From Orbus sasakiae (GTDB lineage: Bacteria; Pseudomonadota; Gammaproteobacteria; Enterobacterales; Orbaceae), in the NCBI RefSeq assembly GCF_039542345.1, contig NZ_BAABHY010000005.1:62001-126000 (forward strand): a stretch of DNA of 64,000 bases, in the 5' to 3' direction. Positions 42,862-52,230 of the stretch are shown piece after piece (positions within the stretch are counted from its first letter, which is position 1; every line of letters begins with the position of its first letter). Position numbers and translations under genes: made by a program. A model generated the notes under the pieces. It ran no database searches and had not been told where the DNA came from. It saw only the letters and a program-made list of their open reading frames with translations.

Positions 42862-43048
42862 ATTGATTGCTCATCTAACTTTTAATCTATTCAACAGATC
42901 CATCTTTTACTATCTAAAATAACGTGATGACATGTTAATGGGTTCGAGACATCTTTAGTATCAGTTTATCACTAATTTTAGCGACTTTCATGACGGTTGT
43001 CGTTAACACATTTGTTTTATATTGATGCATGTAAAATGAAACGGTTTA

Positions 43049-43062
43049 TTGACGTTAATCAA
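43049..43062. promoter_or_regulatory. FNR-like site
   Basis: TTGACGTTAATCAA matches TTGAT-N4-ATCAA at nine of ten positions. It lies 188 bp upstream of cyuA and about 300 bp upstream of ptsH. Anaerobic control of cyuA would fit its oxygen-sensitive cluster, but the distance is long. Confidence 0.45.
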
Positions 43063-43267
43063 CAACAATACGGCAAAGTTTGGTCATACCAAAGTAGATA
43101 AAATGATACATCAAAAAGTGAATTTAATCCCAATACCTTAACGCTAAAAAGTTAAAAATCGACGATATTAAATAGAATTAATTGATATAATACAATCAAT
43201 TAATAATTATACTTGTCTCAATTTAAATTCCTCGCCATAATAGCGGACTAATTGAAAATAACCAATT

Positions 43268-43301
43268 ACCAGATTAGAGCAAAAAACTAACTGGTTTTTT
43301 T
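43268..43301 (+). terminator. Terminator in the ptsH leader
   Basis: ACCAG-A-TTAG (43268-43277) pairs with CTAA-CTGGT (43287-43295), one bulged A, followed by seven T residues. It precedes ptsH by 56 bp on the coding strand. It could be an attenuator of the pts operon or the end of a short RNA from the upstream region. Confidence 0.75.
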
Positions 43302-43357
43302 GTCCAAATTTATTTATATTGGGCACAATTTATAATAATTTTTAGGGGTAAATTAAT

Positions 43358-43615
43358 ATGTATAAGCAAGATGTTACAATCACAGCGCCAAACGGTCTAC
43401 ATACTCGTCCTGCCGCTCAGTTTGTAAAAGAAGCAAAAGCATTTAATTCAGAAATCACTGTTACATCTAATGGCAAAAGTGCCAGTGCTAAAAGTTTATT
43501 TAAATTACAAACACTTGGTTTAACACAAGGCACCGTAATCACCATCATTGCAGATGGCGAAGATGAAAAAGAAGCCATAGACCATCTAGTGAAGCTCATT
43601 CCAGAGCTAGAATAA
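43358..43615 (+). CDS. ptsH: Phosphocarrier protein HPr
   Basis: Carries the phosphoryl group from enzyme I to the sugar-specific EIIA domains. 85 residues. Active-site His15 lies in GLHTRPAAQFVKEAK; Ser46 in SAKSLFKLQ occupies the regulatory serine position. AGGGGTAAATTAAT precedes the ATG. First gene of ptsH-ptsI-crr. The leader terminator upstream suggests an extra control layer. Confidence 0.98.
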   Translation: MYKQDVTITAPNGLHTRPAAQFVKEAKAFNSEITVTSNGKSASAKSLFKLQTLGLTQGTVITIIADGEDEKEAIDHLVKLIPELE

Positions 43616-43674
43616 CCCCCCACCGAATTAAAAATGTTAAATCTCTGTAATATCATCAGATAAGGATCAATATT

Positions 43675-45402
43675 ATGGTTTCAGGTATACTCGTTTCCCC
43701 AGGTATTGCATTTGCAAAAGCCTTACTATTAAAAGAAGATGAAATTGTTCTTAATACTAGACCAATTCCAGATAATAAAATTGATGCAGAAATTGCTCGT
43801 TTTAAAGACGCTCGTGAAAAATCTAGCCAACAATTACACGCCATTATGGAACGTGCTAAAACAACGTTAGGTGAAGATAAAGCCGCAATCTTTGAAGGTC
43901 ATATCATGCTACTTGAAGATGAAGATCTTGAGAGTGAAGTGATCACACGCATCAAAACCAAACATACTGCGGCGGATTCTGCGGTGCATTCAGTATTTGA
44001 AGCACAGGCAAAAGAGTTAGAAGGTCTTGATGATGAATACTTAAAAGAACGTGCCGCTGATATTCGTGATATCGGTAAGCGTTTACTTAAAAACGTGCTT
44101 GGCATGGAAATCGTTGATTTAAGTGCGATCAAAGAACCGTGTGTGTTAGTTGCTAAAGACTTAACGCCATCAGAAACCGCACAGTTAAATTTAGAAATGG
44201 TGTTAGGTTTCATCACTGATATCGGTGGTCGTACCTCACACACATCAATCATGGCTCGTTCACTTGAGATTCCAGCTATCGTTGGTACAACCAATGCAAC
44301 GAAAGCGATCAAACAAGGTGATTTTATTGTTTTAGATGCGATTAATAACAAAATTTATATTAATCCAAACGACAAAACTGTCGAAAAATTAAAACAAGTT
44401 CAAAAACAATATCTTGAAGATAAAGAAGAGCTTGCTAAATTAAAAGACTTACCCGCTATTTCATTAGATGGCCACCAAGTTGAAGTGTGTGCAAACATCG
44501 GTACCGTGCGTGATATTGCTGGTGCTGAGCGTAATGGTTACGAAGGTGTTGGTCTTTACCGTACTGAGTTCTTATTCATGGATCGTGATGCGTATCCAAA
44601 TGAAGATGAACAATTCAAAGCTTATAAAGAAGTGGCTGAAGCAACCAATGGTTTACCGGTTATTGTTCGTACTATGGACATCGGTGGCGATAAAGATGTG
44701 CCTTACATGCATTTACCAAAAGAAGAAAACCCTTTCTTAGGTTGGCGTGCAATCCGTATTGGTATGGATAAAAAAGACATTTTACATGCTCAATTACGTG
44801 CGATTTTACGTGCATCCGCGTTCGGTAAATTACGTATCATGTTCCCAATGATCATTTCGGTTGAAGAAGTCAGAATCTTAAAATCGGAATTAAATATTCT
44901 TAAAGAGCAACTAAAAACGGAAGGTAAAGCGTTTGACGAAAACATCGAGATTGGTGTTATGGTTGAAACACCATCAGCAGCAGTTATTGCGCGTCATTTA
45001 GCCAAAGAAGTTGACTTCTTAAGTATCGGTACTAATGACTTAACACAGTACACATTAGCGGTTGACCGTGGTAATGAATTGATTTCACATCTTTACAATC
45101 CAATGTCACCATCTGTGTTAAACTTAATCAAAAATGTGATTGATGCATCGCATCAAGAAGGTAAATGGACAGGTATGTGTGGTGAGCTTGGTGGTGATGA
45201 GCGCGCAACCGTATTGTTACTCGGTATGGGCTTAGATGAGTTTAGTATGGGCTCAATCTCAATTCCAAAAATTAAGAAAATCATTCGTAATACTAACTTT
45301 AGCGAAGCGAAAAAGCTGGCTGATGAAGCGCTGCAAAAAGCAACGGCTAAAGAAATTACTGATTTACTTGAAAAGTTTACGGCTGAAAAGCAAGTTTGCT
45401 AG
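43675..45402 (+). CDS. ptsI: PTS enzyme I
   Basis: PEP-protein phosphotransferase, 575 residues. The N-terminal HPr-binding and phosphohistidine domain has GGRTSHTSIMARSLEIPA (active His). The C-terminal PEP-binding barrel has GLYRTEFLFMDRD, IVRTMDIGGDKDVPYM, GTNDLTQYTLAVDRGN and the cysteine motif GMCGELGGDE. It lies 59 bp after ptsH and 9 bp before crr. Confidence 0.98.
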   Translation: MVSGILVSPGIAFAKALLLKEDEIVLNTRPIPDNKIDAEIARFKDAREKSSQQLHAIMERAKTTLGEDKAAIFEGHIMLLEDEDLESEVITRIKTKHTAADSAVHSVFEAQAKELEGLDDEYLKERAADIRDIGKRLLKNVLGMEIVDLSAIKEPCVLVAKDLTPSETAQLNLEMVLGFITDIGGRTSHTSIMARSLEIPAIVGTTNATKAIKQGDFIVLDAINNKIYINPNDKTVEKLKQVQKQYLEDKEELAKLKDLPAISLDGHQVEVCANIGTVRDIAGAERNGYEGVGLYRTEFLFMDRDAYPNEDEQFKAYKEVAEATNGLPVIVRTMDIGGDKDVPYMHLPKEENPFLGWRAIRIGMDKKDILHAQLRAILRASAFGKLRIMFPMIISVEEVRILKSELNILKEQLKTEGKAFDENIEIGVMVETPSAAVIARHLAKEVDFLSIGTNDLTQYTLAVDRGNELISHLYNPMSPSVLNLIKNVIDASHQEGKWTGMCGELGGDERATVLLLGMGLDEFSMGSISIPKIKKIIRNTNFSEAKKLADEALQKATAKEITDLLEKFTAEKQVC

Positions 45403-45411
45403 GAGAAAACC

Positions 45412-45915
45412 ATGGGTTTATTCGATAAATTAAAACAATTTGTTTCTGATGATGATCAAAATTACATTGAAGTTTTAGCCCCAATTACAGGTGAAATTGT
45501 TAAAATTGAAGATGTTCCAGATGTCGTATTTGCAGAAAAAATCGTTGGTGATGGCGTAGCAATTAAGCCAAAAGGAAGCAAAATTGTTGCTCCGTTATCC
45601 GGTAAGATTGGTAAAATTTTCGAAACAAACCATGCTTTTGCTATCGAATCCGATGAAGGTATTGAACTTTTTGTCCACTTCGGTATCGACACAGTAGAAC
45701 TTAAAGGTGAAGGTTTTACGCGTGTTGCAGAAGAAGGTCAACAAGTCAAAGCTGGTGATACCATTATTGAATTTGATTTAGCCCTACTTGAAGGTAAAGC
45801 CAAATCAGTATTAACGCCGGTTGTCATATCGAATATGGATAGCATTCACGAACTGATTAAACTATCCGGTTCTGTTGAAGAAGGCAAAACACCGATTATG
45901 AAGGTCAAAAAATAA
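45412..45915 (+). CDS. crr: PTS glucose-specific EIIA (Crr)
   Basis: Accepts phosphate from HPr, passes it to EIIB domains, and controls adenylate cyclase and sugar permeases by its phosphorylation state. 167 residues. His74 (TNHAFAIES) and active His89 (LFVHFGIDTVELKG) are present. AGGAGAAAACC precedes the ATG. Last gene of the pts operon, closed by a strong terminator. The global CRP/EIIA circuit is relevant to the CRP- and RAT-controlled porin operon at 36.7-38.9 kb. Confidence 0.98.
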   Translation: MGLFDKLKQFVSDDDQNYIEVLAPITGEIVKIEDVPDVVFAEKIVGDGVAIKPKGSKIVAPLSGKIGKIFETNHAFAIESDEGIELFVHFGIDTVELKGEGFTRVAEEGQQVKAGDTIIEFDLALLEGKAKSVLTPVVISNMDSIHELIKLSGSVEEGKTPIMKVKK

Positions 45916-45935
45916 AACCGATTAATCCCATAAAA

Positions 45936-45960
45936 AAACCGCCTGTTGGCGGTTTTTTTT
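45936..45960. terminator. Bidirectional terminator between crr and pgi
   Basis: AAACCGCC and GGCGGTTT form the stem around TGTT, with eight T residues on the + strand and a comparable run on the other strand. Confidence 0.92.
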
Positions 45961-45975
45961 ATCTCTCGACGACAA

Positions 45976-47625
45976 TTAACGCCAAGTTTTATACTGATTG
46001 ATTAAACGGTTGGTTGAAACATCATGAGAATGAATTGATTCGTCATTTTCAAGCTCAGGTAGAATACGACCTGCAAGCTGTTTACCTAACTCAACACCCC
46101 ATTGGTCAAAGCTAAAGATATTCCAAATCACACCTTGGGTGAAAATTTTATGCTCATAAATCGCAATCAATGCCCCTAAGGTATAAGGCGTCATCTCTTT
46201 CACTAAAAATGAGTTCGTTGGTCGATTGCCTTCAAACACTTTAAATGGCACCACATCTTTAACGTCTTCCCATTTTTTGCCAGCGGCTAAAAACTCTTGT
46301 TCGACGTCTTGTTTGGTTTTACCAAACGCTAACGCTTCAGTTTGAGCAAAGAAGTTAGATAATAGTTTTTCGTGATGATCACCGAGTGGATTATGGCTAA
46401 TCGCTGGTGCAATAAAGTCACACGGAATTAATTTTGTCCCTTGGTGAATCAACTGATAAAACGCATGTTGACCATTGGTCCCCGGCTCACCCCAAATCAC
46501 AGGACCCGTTGAATAATCAACTTTATGGCCATTGCGATCCACATATTTACCATTTGACTCCATATTTCCTTGTTGGAAGTAAGCCGCAAAACGGTGTAAA
46601 TATTGGTCATACGGCAAAATTGCTTCGGTTTGCGCATCAAAAAAGTTGTTATACCATAAGTTAATTAATGCCAAAATTACGGGAATATTTTTTTCAGGTG
46701 CAGTATGAGCAAAATGCTGATCCACCGAATGAGCTCCAGCGAGTAACTGTTTAAAATTATCAAAACCGATGGATAGAACAATCGATAGGCCAATCGCTGA
46801 CCATAATGAATAACGACCCCCAACCCAATCCCAGAACTCAAACATGTTAGCCGTATCAATACCAAATTTTTCGACTTCTTTGGTATTGGTCGATAACGCC
46901 ACGAAATGTTTAGCAACGGCTTTGTCATCTTTAGCAGATTTGAGTAACCAATCCCGAGCACTTTGTGCATTCGTCATTGTTTCTTGAGTGGTAAAGGTTT
47001 TCGATGCGACTAAAAACAGCGTCGTTTCTGGATTCACTTTTTTCAAAGTTTCAACCATTTGTGTACCATCAATGTTCGATACAAAATGCATGGTTAAATG
47101 ATTTTTATAAGGGCGTAGCGCCTCTGTCACCATAAATGGCCCAAGATCTGAACCACCGATACCGATATTGACTACGTCAGTAATTGCTTTTCCGCTATAG
47201 CCTTTCCACTCACCGCTGATGATTCGCTGGCTAAATGACTCCATTTTAGCCAAAACGGCATTGACATCATCCATCACGTTTTTACCATCAACGTAAATCG
47301 GGGTATTCGATAGGTTACGTAATGCAATATGTAAAACAGCGCGATCTTCCGTACGGTTAATTTTTTCACCATGGAACATTGATTTAATCGCATCGGCTAA
47401 ACCACACTCTTTAGCAAGGGCTTGAAGTGTATCTAATGTCTGCTGAGTAAGACGGTTTTTTGAATAATCAAGTAAGATTTGATCTTCAAAAGTCAGTGAG
47501 AATTTTTCAGCACGTTTGGGGTCATCAGCAAACAGCGATTTGATCGTGGTGTCTTTGACTTGTTCAAAATGTGATTGTAATGACTTCCATGCAGCTGTCT
47601 GAGTAGGATTGATCGTTTTTAACAT
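45976..47625 (-). CDS. pgi: Glucose-6-phosphate isomerase
   Basis: Interconverts glucose-6-phosphate and fructose-6-phosphate. From the ATG at 47625 (CGGAG upstream; MLKTINPTQTAAWKSLQSHF) it is 549 residues, exactly the E. coli length; an earlier in-frame ATG adds an implausible N terminus. Motifs are NIGIGGSDLGPFMV, ASKTFTTQETMTNA, GGRYSLWSAIGL and the catalytic Glu/His blocks NYMESNGK-like GNMESNGKYV and GTNGQHAFYQL. Convergent with crr. Intergenic repeat copy C lies upstream. Confidence 0.97.
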   Translation of the reverse strand: MLKTINPTQTAAWKSLQSHFEQVKDTTIKSLFADDPKRAEKFSLTFEDQILLDYSKNRLTQQTLDTLQALAKECGLADAIKSMFHGEKINRTEDRAVLHIALRNLSNTPIYVDGKNVMDDVNAVLAKMESFSQRIISGEWKGYSGKAITDVVNIGIGGSDLGPFMVTEALRPYKNHLTMHFVSNIDGTQMVETLKKVNPETTLFLVASKTFTTQETMTNAQSARDWLLKSAKDDKAVAKHFVALSTNTKEVEKFGIDTANMFEFWDWVGGRYSLWSAIGLSIVLSIGFDNFKQLLAGAHSVDQHFAHTAPEKNIPVILALINLWYNNFFDAQTEAILPYDQYLHRFAAYFQQGNMESNGKYVDRNGHKVDYSTGPVIWGEPGTNGQHAFYQLIHQGTKLIPCDFIAPAISHNPLGDHHEKLLSNFFAQTEALAFGKTKQDVEQEFLAAGKKWEDVKDVVPFKVFEGNRPTNSFLVKEMTPYTLGALIAIYEHKIFTQGVIWNIFSFDQWGVELGKQLAGRILPELENDESIHSHDVSTNRLINQYKTWR

Positions 47626-47736
47626 ATTATGAAACTCCGTTATTGTGATATGAATAATAATATAACGATCATTCAAAGAATCAACAAAAGGTTGATAATT
47701 TATTATTGAGATTGATTAAACCAATTTTTAAACTTG

Positions 47737-47781
47737 ATTTTTACACTAGAATTATACCTTATGATAATTTTTTAACGAAAC
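47737..47781 (-). repeat. Dispersed intergenic repeat, copy C
   Basis: Read leftward, this 45-bp copy has the same start (TTTCGTTAAA) and end (TAGTGTAAAAAT) as copies A and B, and shares ATCATAAGGTATAATT with A almost fully. It lies between the secreted-protein gene and pgi, about 110 bp upstream of the pgi ATG, so its TATAAT could act as a pgi promoter element. Confidence 0.65.
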
Positions 47782-47786
47782 TTCAC

Positions 47787-48596
47787 CTAATATTCGGTAG
47801 CAAACAAACTTAATGCCGGCTTCGCTAATTTTTGATATTGGCTATAACTGGCCGCAACATTGTAGCGAATTTGTGATTTAGATAATCCATTTACCCAACC
47901 ATCGATCATCGCATGTACACTGTATGCTTCAGGCGCCATATTTTGTGTGGTCAAAATCAATGGACTGATTCCGGTGCCTGATAGCGCTGGGGAAAAGTAT
48001 TGACGACTTTGACAGGCAAACACTGCCGCATAACGGGATTGTTGTTGCTGTTGTTGCACTTTTGCGAGGGTTTGAAAACGCCAATCATCCGGCAAATCGT
48101 TTTGCCAAGCCCATTCCATTAACGCATCATGACCAATATAAACGACTAAATCGGCGCGTCCACCAGCATTAATCGTCGTATGATTAACCTCAAAAGTGAG
48201 TGGCTGCTGACATGCAGAGTACGCCATAAAGTCGCGGATCGTATCATCGATATATTTGCCGTTATAAGCTTGAGCAATGATATAAACATCTTGCGTACGA
48301 TGCTTGTAGATAATCTCATCTAAAATGTATGGATTAGGTGATGAATGAGTCTGTACAACCTGCCACTCTTTTTGCTTGGCAAAAAATGTTTTAAAACCAT
48401 ACGCCGCCCCCCAATACAAGTTATGCTTAGGATCTTGACCATTCCCCAATGCTGTAGGTACAGGGGCAATGTTTTGGTATTGATTATCGCACAGTGCAAC
48501 CACCACACGGATAACTTTAGGCTTTGCATAACTCATAAACGCCGTGCAAAACAGCGCCAAAATAAGACAAAATAAGTGAATACTAACTTTTTTCAT
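47787..48596 (-). CDS. Secreted protein of unknown function, possible caspase-like fold
   Basis: 269 residues with a signal peptide (MKKVSIHLFCLILALFCTAFMSYA), so periplasmic or exported. The mature part has alternating strand and helix segments. Two spaced motifs, ADLVVYIGHDAL and YAAVFACQS, resemble the His and Cys dyad layout of clan CD (caspase/gingipain-like) peptidases, but the usual His-Gly is His-Asp here, so this is only a suggestion. A glutamine run (KVQQQQQQSR) separates the two motifs. Its 5' end overlaps the VanW-like gene by 14 bp, so the two are co-translated. Family not recognised. Confidence 0.75.
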   Translation of the reverse strand: MKKVSIHLFCLILALFCTAFMSYAKPKVIRVVVALCDNQYQNIAPVPTALGNGQDPKHNLYWGAAYGFKTFFAKQKEWQVVQTHSSPNPYILDEIIYKHRTQDVYIIAQAYNGKYIDDTIRDFMAYSACQQPLTFEVNHTTINAGGRADLVVYIGHDALMEWAWQNDLPDDWRFQTLAKVQQQQQQSRYAAVFACQSRQYFSPALSGTGISPLILTTQNMAPEAYSVHAMIDGWVNGLSKSQIRYNVAASYSQYQKLAKPALSLFATEY

Positions 48597-49422
48597 GGGT
48601 TTGAATCACGCCTTCTGCAACGGGATATTTTACCACAACATGATTTTGATACAGCTTGGTTGAACTTAAACATTTAGGTCTATCACCAACATTGTATTTG
48701 GTTAATACATCACGCCATATTTCATTATGACGGTAGGTGTTACCATTTTCACGGGTAAAGGCATGAGCCTGCTCATACACATGGTAACTGTATTGCCTTG
48801 GTTCACTGCATAATAGCTCCCCCTCCAGTTGGTGCTCACTCACATTTAACGTGATTTGGAAGGTTTTTGGGGTTGGATTATACAACACTAAATCAATATA
48901 ATTATAGAAAATCGCCGCGCCAGAACCAAACGGCAAAATACGCCCTTCATCAGGAAAGGGATCAAAACTGTGATTTGCCCGCTCAACCACTTGCAGTTCA
49001 GAATGCAGAGCCAGCCAGTGAATTAAATTACTGATTTGGCAAATGCCCCCGCCGATTCCACTGCGTGCTTCACCAAACGAGAGCTGCATCCCAGCGACAT
49101 AACCTTTACGTGTTGTGGGTCGGCCAACGAGTCGGCAAAATGAAAAATAGTGTCCAGGTTCAATCATGATGCCAGTGAGCTGTTTAACCGCTAATTTTAG
49201 ATTAATCACCTTATTGTACTGCAACTGGATATCACTCTCACCCAATCGGCGAATCAGCTTTGAGGTGTGCTTTTTATAGCGATAAGCAAGTGGCTGTGTA
49301 ATTTGACGCTGTGTGGCAAATTTACGGGAGCCAAAGTACCAGACCATGTAACGACCAATACGTCGTTGCCAAACGCGTAGCCAGTAAAGAATAGGATGAT
49401 ATTGGGATAAAGGTTTTCGCAT
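48583..49422 (-). CDS. VanW family protein
   Basis: 279 residues. The VanW domain is recognised by LTGIMIEPGHYFSFCRLVGRPTTRKGYVAG (in pieces, about residues 82-112), SGIGGGICQISNLIHWLALHS, and VERANHSFDPFPDEGRILPFG. There is no signal peptide; the N terminus is very basic with a short hydrophobic stretch. VanW accompanies some vancomycin-resistance clusters, but its biochemical role is unknown; no van genes are near. It overlaps the downstream secreted-protein gene by 14 bp, forming a two-gene unit. Confidence 0.85.
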   Translation of the reverse strand: MRKPLSQYHPILYWLRVWQRRIGRYMVWYFGSRKFATQRQITQPLAYRYKKHTSKLIRRLGESDIQLQYNKVINLKLAVKQLTGIMIEPGHYFSFCRLVGRPTTRKGYVAGMQLSFGEARSGIGGGICQISNLIHWLALHSELQVVERANHSFDPFPDEGRILPFGSGAAIFYNYIDLVLYNPTPKTFQITLNVSEHQLEGELLCSEPRQYSYHVYEQAHAFTRENGNTYRHNEIWRDVLTKYNVGDRPKCLSSTKLYQNHVVVKYPVAEGVIQTHEKS

Positions 49423-49583
49423 CGTGATGTTTATTTTTCAGTACAAAAAATCATGAGAAACAGCCTAACACCGCTTTGTGAAATATCGATGAAGTGATCT
49501 TGTTAACAAAAATATGTAAAAAAAATACATGAATAAATTTCTTAAAAACATAACCTATTGTTTTGGTATAAATTTATAGGAAA

Positions 49584-49599
49584 TACCTCCAAAGTAGTA
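49584..49599. promoter_or_regulatory. NarL/NarP 7-2-7 site upstream of nirB
   Basis: TACCTCC-AA-AGTAGTA: both inverted heptamers match the NarL/NarP consensus (TACYYMT and its mirror) at six of seven positions with the required 2-bp spacing. The site is about 107 bp before the nirB ATG. A clear FNR partner site was not found. The cognate narXL genes lie at the other end of the nir operon. Confidence 0.65.
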
Positions 49600-49705
49600 A
49601 CCCCTAAGAGTAATTATATTCTATGCAGGGTTTCATACAATGTCGGTAATTAAAATTAGAATTAAAAAATAGATATAAATTTAAAATTACAATTGGAGTA
49701 TTCCT

Positions 49706-52219
49706 ATGAGCAAAACGAATCTCGTTATCATTGGTAATGGGATGGTTGGGCACCGTTTTGTCGAAGAGTTAATCGACAAAATGCAGTCTGATCGATTCAA
49801 TATTACTATTTTCTGTGAGGAACCACGTGTTGCTTACGACCGCGTACATCTTTCGTCCTATTTTTCAGGGCATACCGCAGAAGCATTATCATTAGTTCGT
49901 GAAGGATTATATCAAGAAAATCACGTTAATATTCTCATGGGCGAACGTGCTATTTTAATCAATCGCCAACGTAAAGAAGTTCATTCTCAAACGGGTCGCA
50001 TTGTCAGTTATGATAAGTTAGTGATTGCAACAGGATCTTACCCTTGGGTGCCGCCTATTAAAGGTTCGGATGGCCCAGAATGTTTTGTTTATCGAACGAT
50101 TGAAGATCTTGATGCCATCAAAGAGTGTGCAAGCCGAAGTAAAAGTGGTGCCGTTGTCGGTGGCGGTCTGCTTGGGCTTGAAGCTGCTGGAGCAGTTAAA
50201 AATCTGGGTATGGAAACCCACGTTGTTGAATTCGCCCCAGTGCTAATGGCTGAACAGCTTGATGTTATGGGTGGCGAACAATTACGCCGTAAAATCGAAG
50301 AGATGGGTGTGGGTGTTCATACCAGTAAAAACACCCAAGAAATTATCCATACACCGCATGGTAAAGTGATGCAGTTTGCGGATGGTAGCGCACTTGAAGT
50401 TGACTTTATTGTGTTCTCAACCGGGATCCGTCCACATGATGAACTGGCAAAAGCCTGTGAGTTAGACATTGGACCACGCGGTGGTATTGTGGTTAACGAT
50501 TACTGCCAAACGTCAGATCCGGATGTTTATGCGATCGGTGAGTGTGCTGCATGGCAAGGTCGTGTATTTGGTTTAGTTGCGCCAGGTTATAAAATGGCAC
50601 AGGTTGCTTTAGCGCACTTAAACGGCGAAGACGCGAAATTTGAAGGCGCAGACATGAGCGCTAAACTCAAACTAATGGGCGTTGATGTAGGAAGTATTGG
50701 TGATGCAAAAGGTCGTGCATCAGGTTGCCGCAGTTACGTCTATTTAGATGAAAGTGTTCCGGTTTATAAACGATTAGTCGTTTCATGTGATAACAAAAAA
50801 TTATTAGGTGCCGTGCTAGTTGGAGATACCTCTGATTACAGCAATTTATTGCAACTTATGCTTAATAATATGGATCTGCCTGATCATCCAGATACCTTAA
50901 TTTTACCTGCTCATGCTGGTGCTAAACCAACCATGGGAGTTGATGCACTGCCTGATTCCGCACAAATTTGCTCATGCTTTGACGTCACAAAAGAAAAAAT
51001 TGTTAATGCCATTAGTGCCGGTTGCCACACTGTTGCTGCAATCAAAGCAGAAACAAAAGCGGGGACAGGCTGTGGTGGTTGTATTCCACTAGTCACACAA
51101 ATTCTGAATTTAGAATTAGCGAAACAAGGGATTGAAGTCAGTCACGCGTTATGTGAACACTTTCAATATTCTCGCCAAGAGCTTTATCATTTAATTCGTG
51201 TCGAAGGGCTTAAATCTTTTGATGAAGTCATTAAAAAACATGGTCAAGGTTATGGTTGTGAAGTCTGTAAACCAACCGTTGGTTCCTTACTTGCATCATG
51301 TTGGAATGACTACATCCTTAAACCAGATTTAGTACCACTACAAGACAGTAATGATATTTTCTTAGGCAATATTCAAAAAAATGGGACTTACTCAATTATT
51401 CCGCGTAGTGCTGGCGGGGAAATTACCCCTGAAGGCTTAATTGCAGTGGGTAAAGTCGCGCAAAAATATAATCTTTATTCAAAAATTACCGGTTCACAAC
51501 GTATTGGTCTATTTGGTGCACAAAAAGATGACTTACCCGCCATTTGGAAAGCGCTTATCGAAGCCGGTTTTGAAACGGGTCATGCTTATGCTAAAGCATT
51601 ACGTATGGCAAAAACCTGTGTAGGTAGCACATGGTGCCGTTATGGTGTGGGTGACAGTGTTGGCTTTGGGGTTGAATTAGAAAACCGTTACAAAGGTATT
51701 CGTACTCCACATAAAATGAAATTTGGGGTGTCAGGCTGTACTCGTGAGTGTGCGGAAGCACAAGGTAAAGATGTGGGTATCATTGCTACCGAGAAAGGCT
51801 GGAACTTATATGTGTGTGGTAATGGTGGGATGAAACCGCGTCATGCTGATTTATTAGCCGCTGACTTGGATAAAGAGACGCTGATTCAATATCTCGATCG
51901 CTTTATGATGTTCTATATTCGTACCGCAGACAAATTACAACGTACGTCAGTATGGCTCGAAAACTTAGAAGGTGGTGTTGATTATTTACGTAGTGTGATT
52001 ATCGATAACAAATTAGGCATTAATGCTGAACTTGAAAGCGAAGTTGCTCGTATTCGTAAATTAGTGGTGTGTGAATGGAAAGAAACCGTCGATCACCCAG
52101 AAAATCAACGCCGATTTGCACATTTTATCAACAGTCCACAACGTGATGAAAATGTCCAAATCGTTCCTGAACGCGATCAGCATCGCCCTGCGACTGCTGC
52201 AGAACGTAAAGTCATGTAA
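49706..52219 (+). CDS. nirB: NADH-dependent nitrite reductase large subunit
   Basis: Cytosolic siroheme enzyme reducing nitrite to ammonia. 837 residues in order: FAD/NAD(P)H oxidoreductase domains (about 1-390, LVIIGNGMVGHRFVEEL and AVVGGGLLGLEAAGAV); BFD-like [2Fe-2S] segments with CSCFDVTKEKI and TGCGGCIPL, then the second YGCEVCKP region; ferredoxin-like and siroheme/[4Fe-4S] domain with TCVGSTWCRYGVGDS and GVSGCTRECAEAQGKDVGI carrying the four cluster cysteines. GGAG precedes the ATG. First gene of nirB-nirD-nirC-cysG. Confidence 0.97.
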   Translation: MSKTNLVIIGNGMVGHRFVEELIDKMQSDRFNITIFCEEPRVAYDRVHLSSYFSGHTAEALSLVREGLYQENHVNILMGERAILINRQRKEVHSQTGRIVSYDKLVIATGSYPWVPPIKGSDGPECFVYRTIEDLDAIKECASRSKSGAVVGGGLLGLEAAGAVKNLGMETHVVEFAPVLMAEQLDVMGGEQLRRKIEEMGVGVHTSKNTQEIIHTPHGKVMQFADGSALEVDFIVFSTGIRPHDELAKACELDIGPRGGIVVNDYCQTSDPDVYAIGECAAWQGRVFGLVAPGYKMAQVALAHLNGEDAKFEGADMSAKLKLMGVDVGSIGDAKGRASGCRSYVYLDESVPVYKRLVVSCDNKKLLGAVLVGDTSDYSNLLQLMLNNMDLPDHPDTLILPAHAGAKPTMGVDALPDSAQICSCFDVTKEKIVNAISAGCHTVAAIKAETKAGTGCGGCIPLVTQILNLELAKQGIEVSHALCEHFQYSRQELYHLIRVEGLKSFDEVIKKHGQGYGCEVCKPTVGSLLASCWNDYILKPDLVPLQDSNDIFLGNIQKNGTYSIIPRSAGGEITPEGLIAVGKVAQKYNLYSKITGSQRIGLFGAQKDDLPAIWKALIEAGFETGHAYAKALRMAKTCVGSTWCRYGVGDSVGFGVELENRYKGIRTPHKMKFGVSGCTRECAEAQGKDVGIIATEKGWNLYVCGNGGMKPRHADLLAADLDKETLIQYLDRFMMFYIRTADKLQRTSVWLENLEGGVDYLRSVIIDNKLGINAELESEVARIRKLVVCEWKETVDHPENQRRFAHFINSPQRDENVQIVPERDQHRPATAAERKVM

Positions 52220-52230
52220 GGAGCTAACCA

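Larger units (their letters stand above)
42862..43357. promoter_or_regulatory. Control region between cyuA and ptsH
   Basis: 496 bp without a gene, divergent for cyuA (left) and ptsH (right). It contains an FNR-like dyad near the cyuA side and a rho-independent terminator in the ptsH leader, each listed separately. The 43180-43220 stretch is rich in TAAT/ATTA palindromes. Confidence 0.5.

Noticed and set aside
48583..49422. Vancomycin-resistance function
   Set aside because: VanW-like domain alone; no vanRS, vanHAX or other resistance genes nearby, and a Gram-negative host.
49595..49612. A second NarL site (TAACCCCTAAGAGTA)
   Set aside because: The heptamers do not keep 7-2-7 spacing; the site at 49584-49599 is better.
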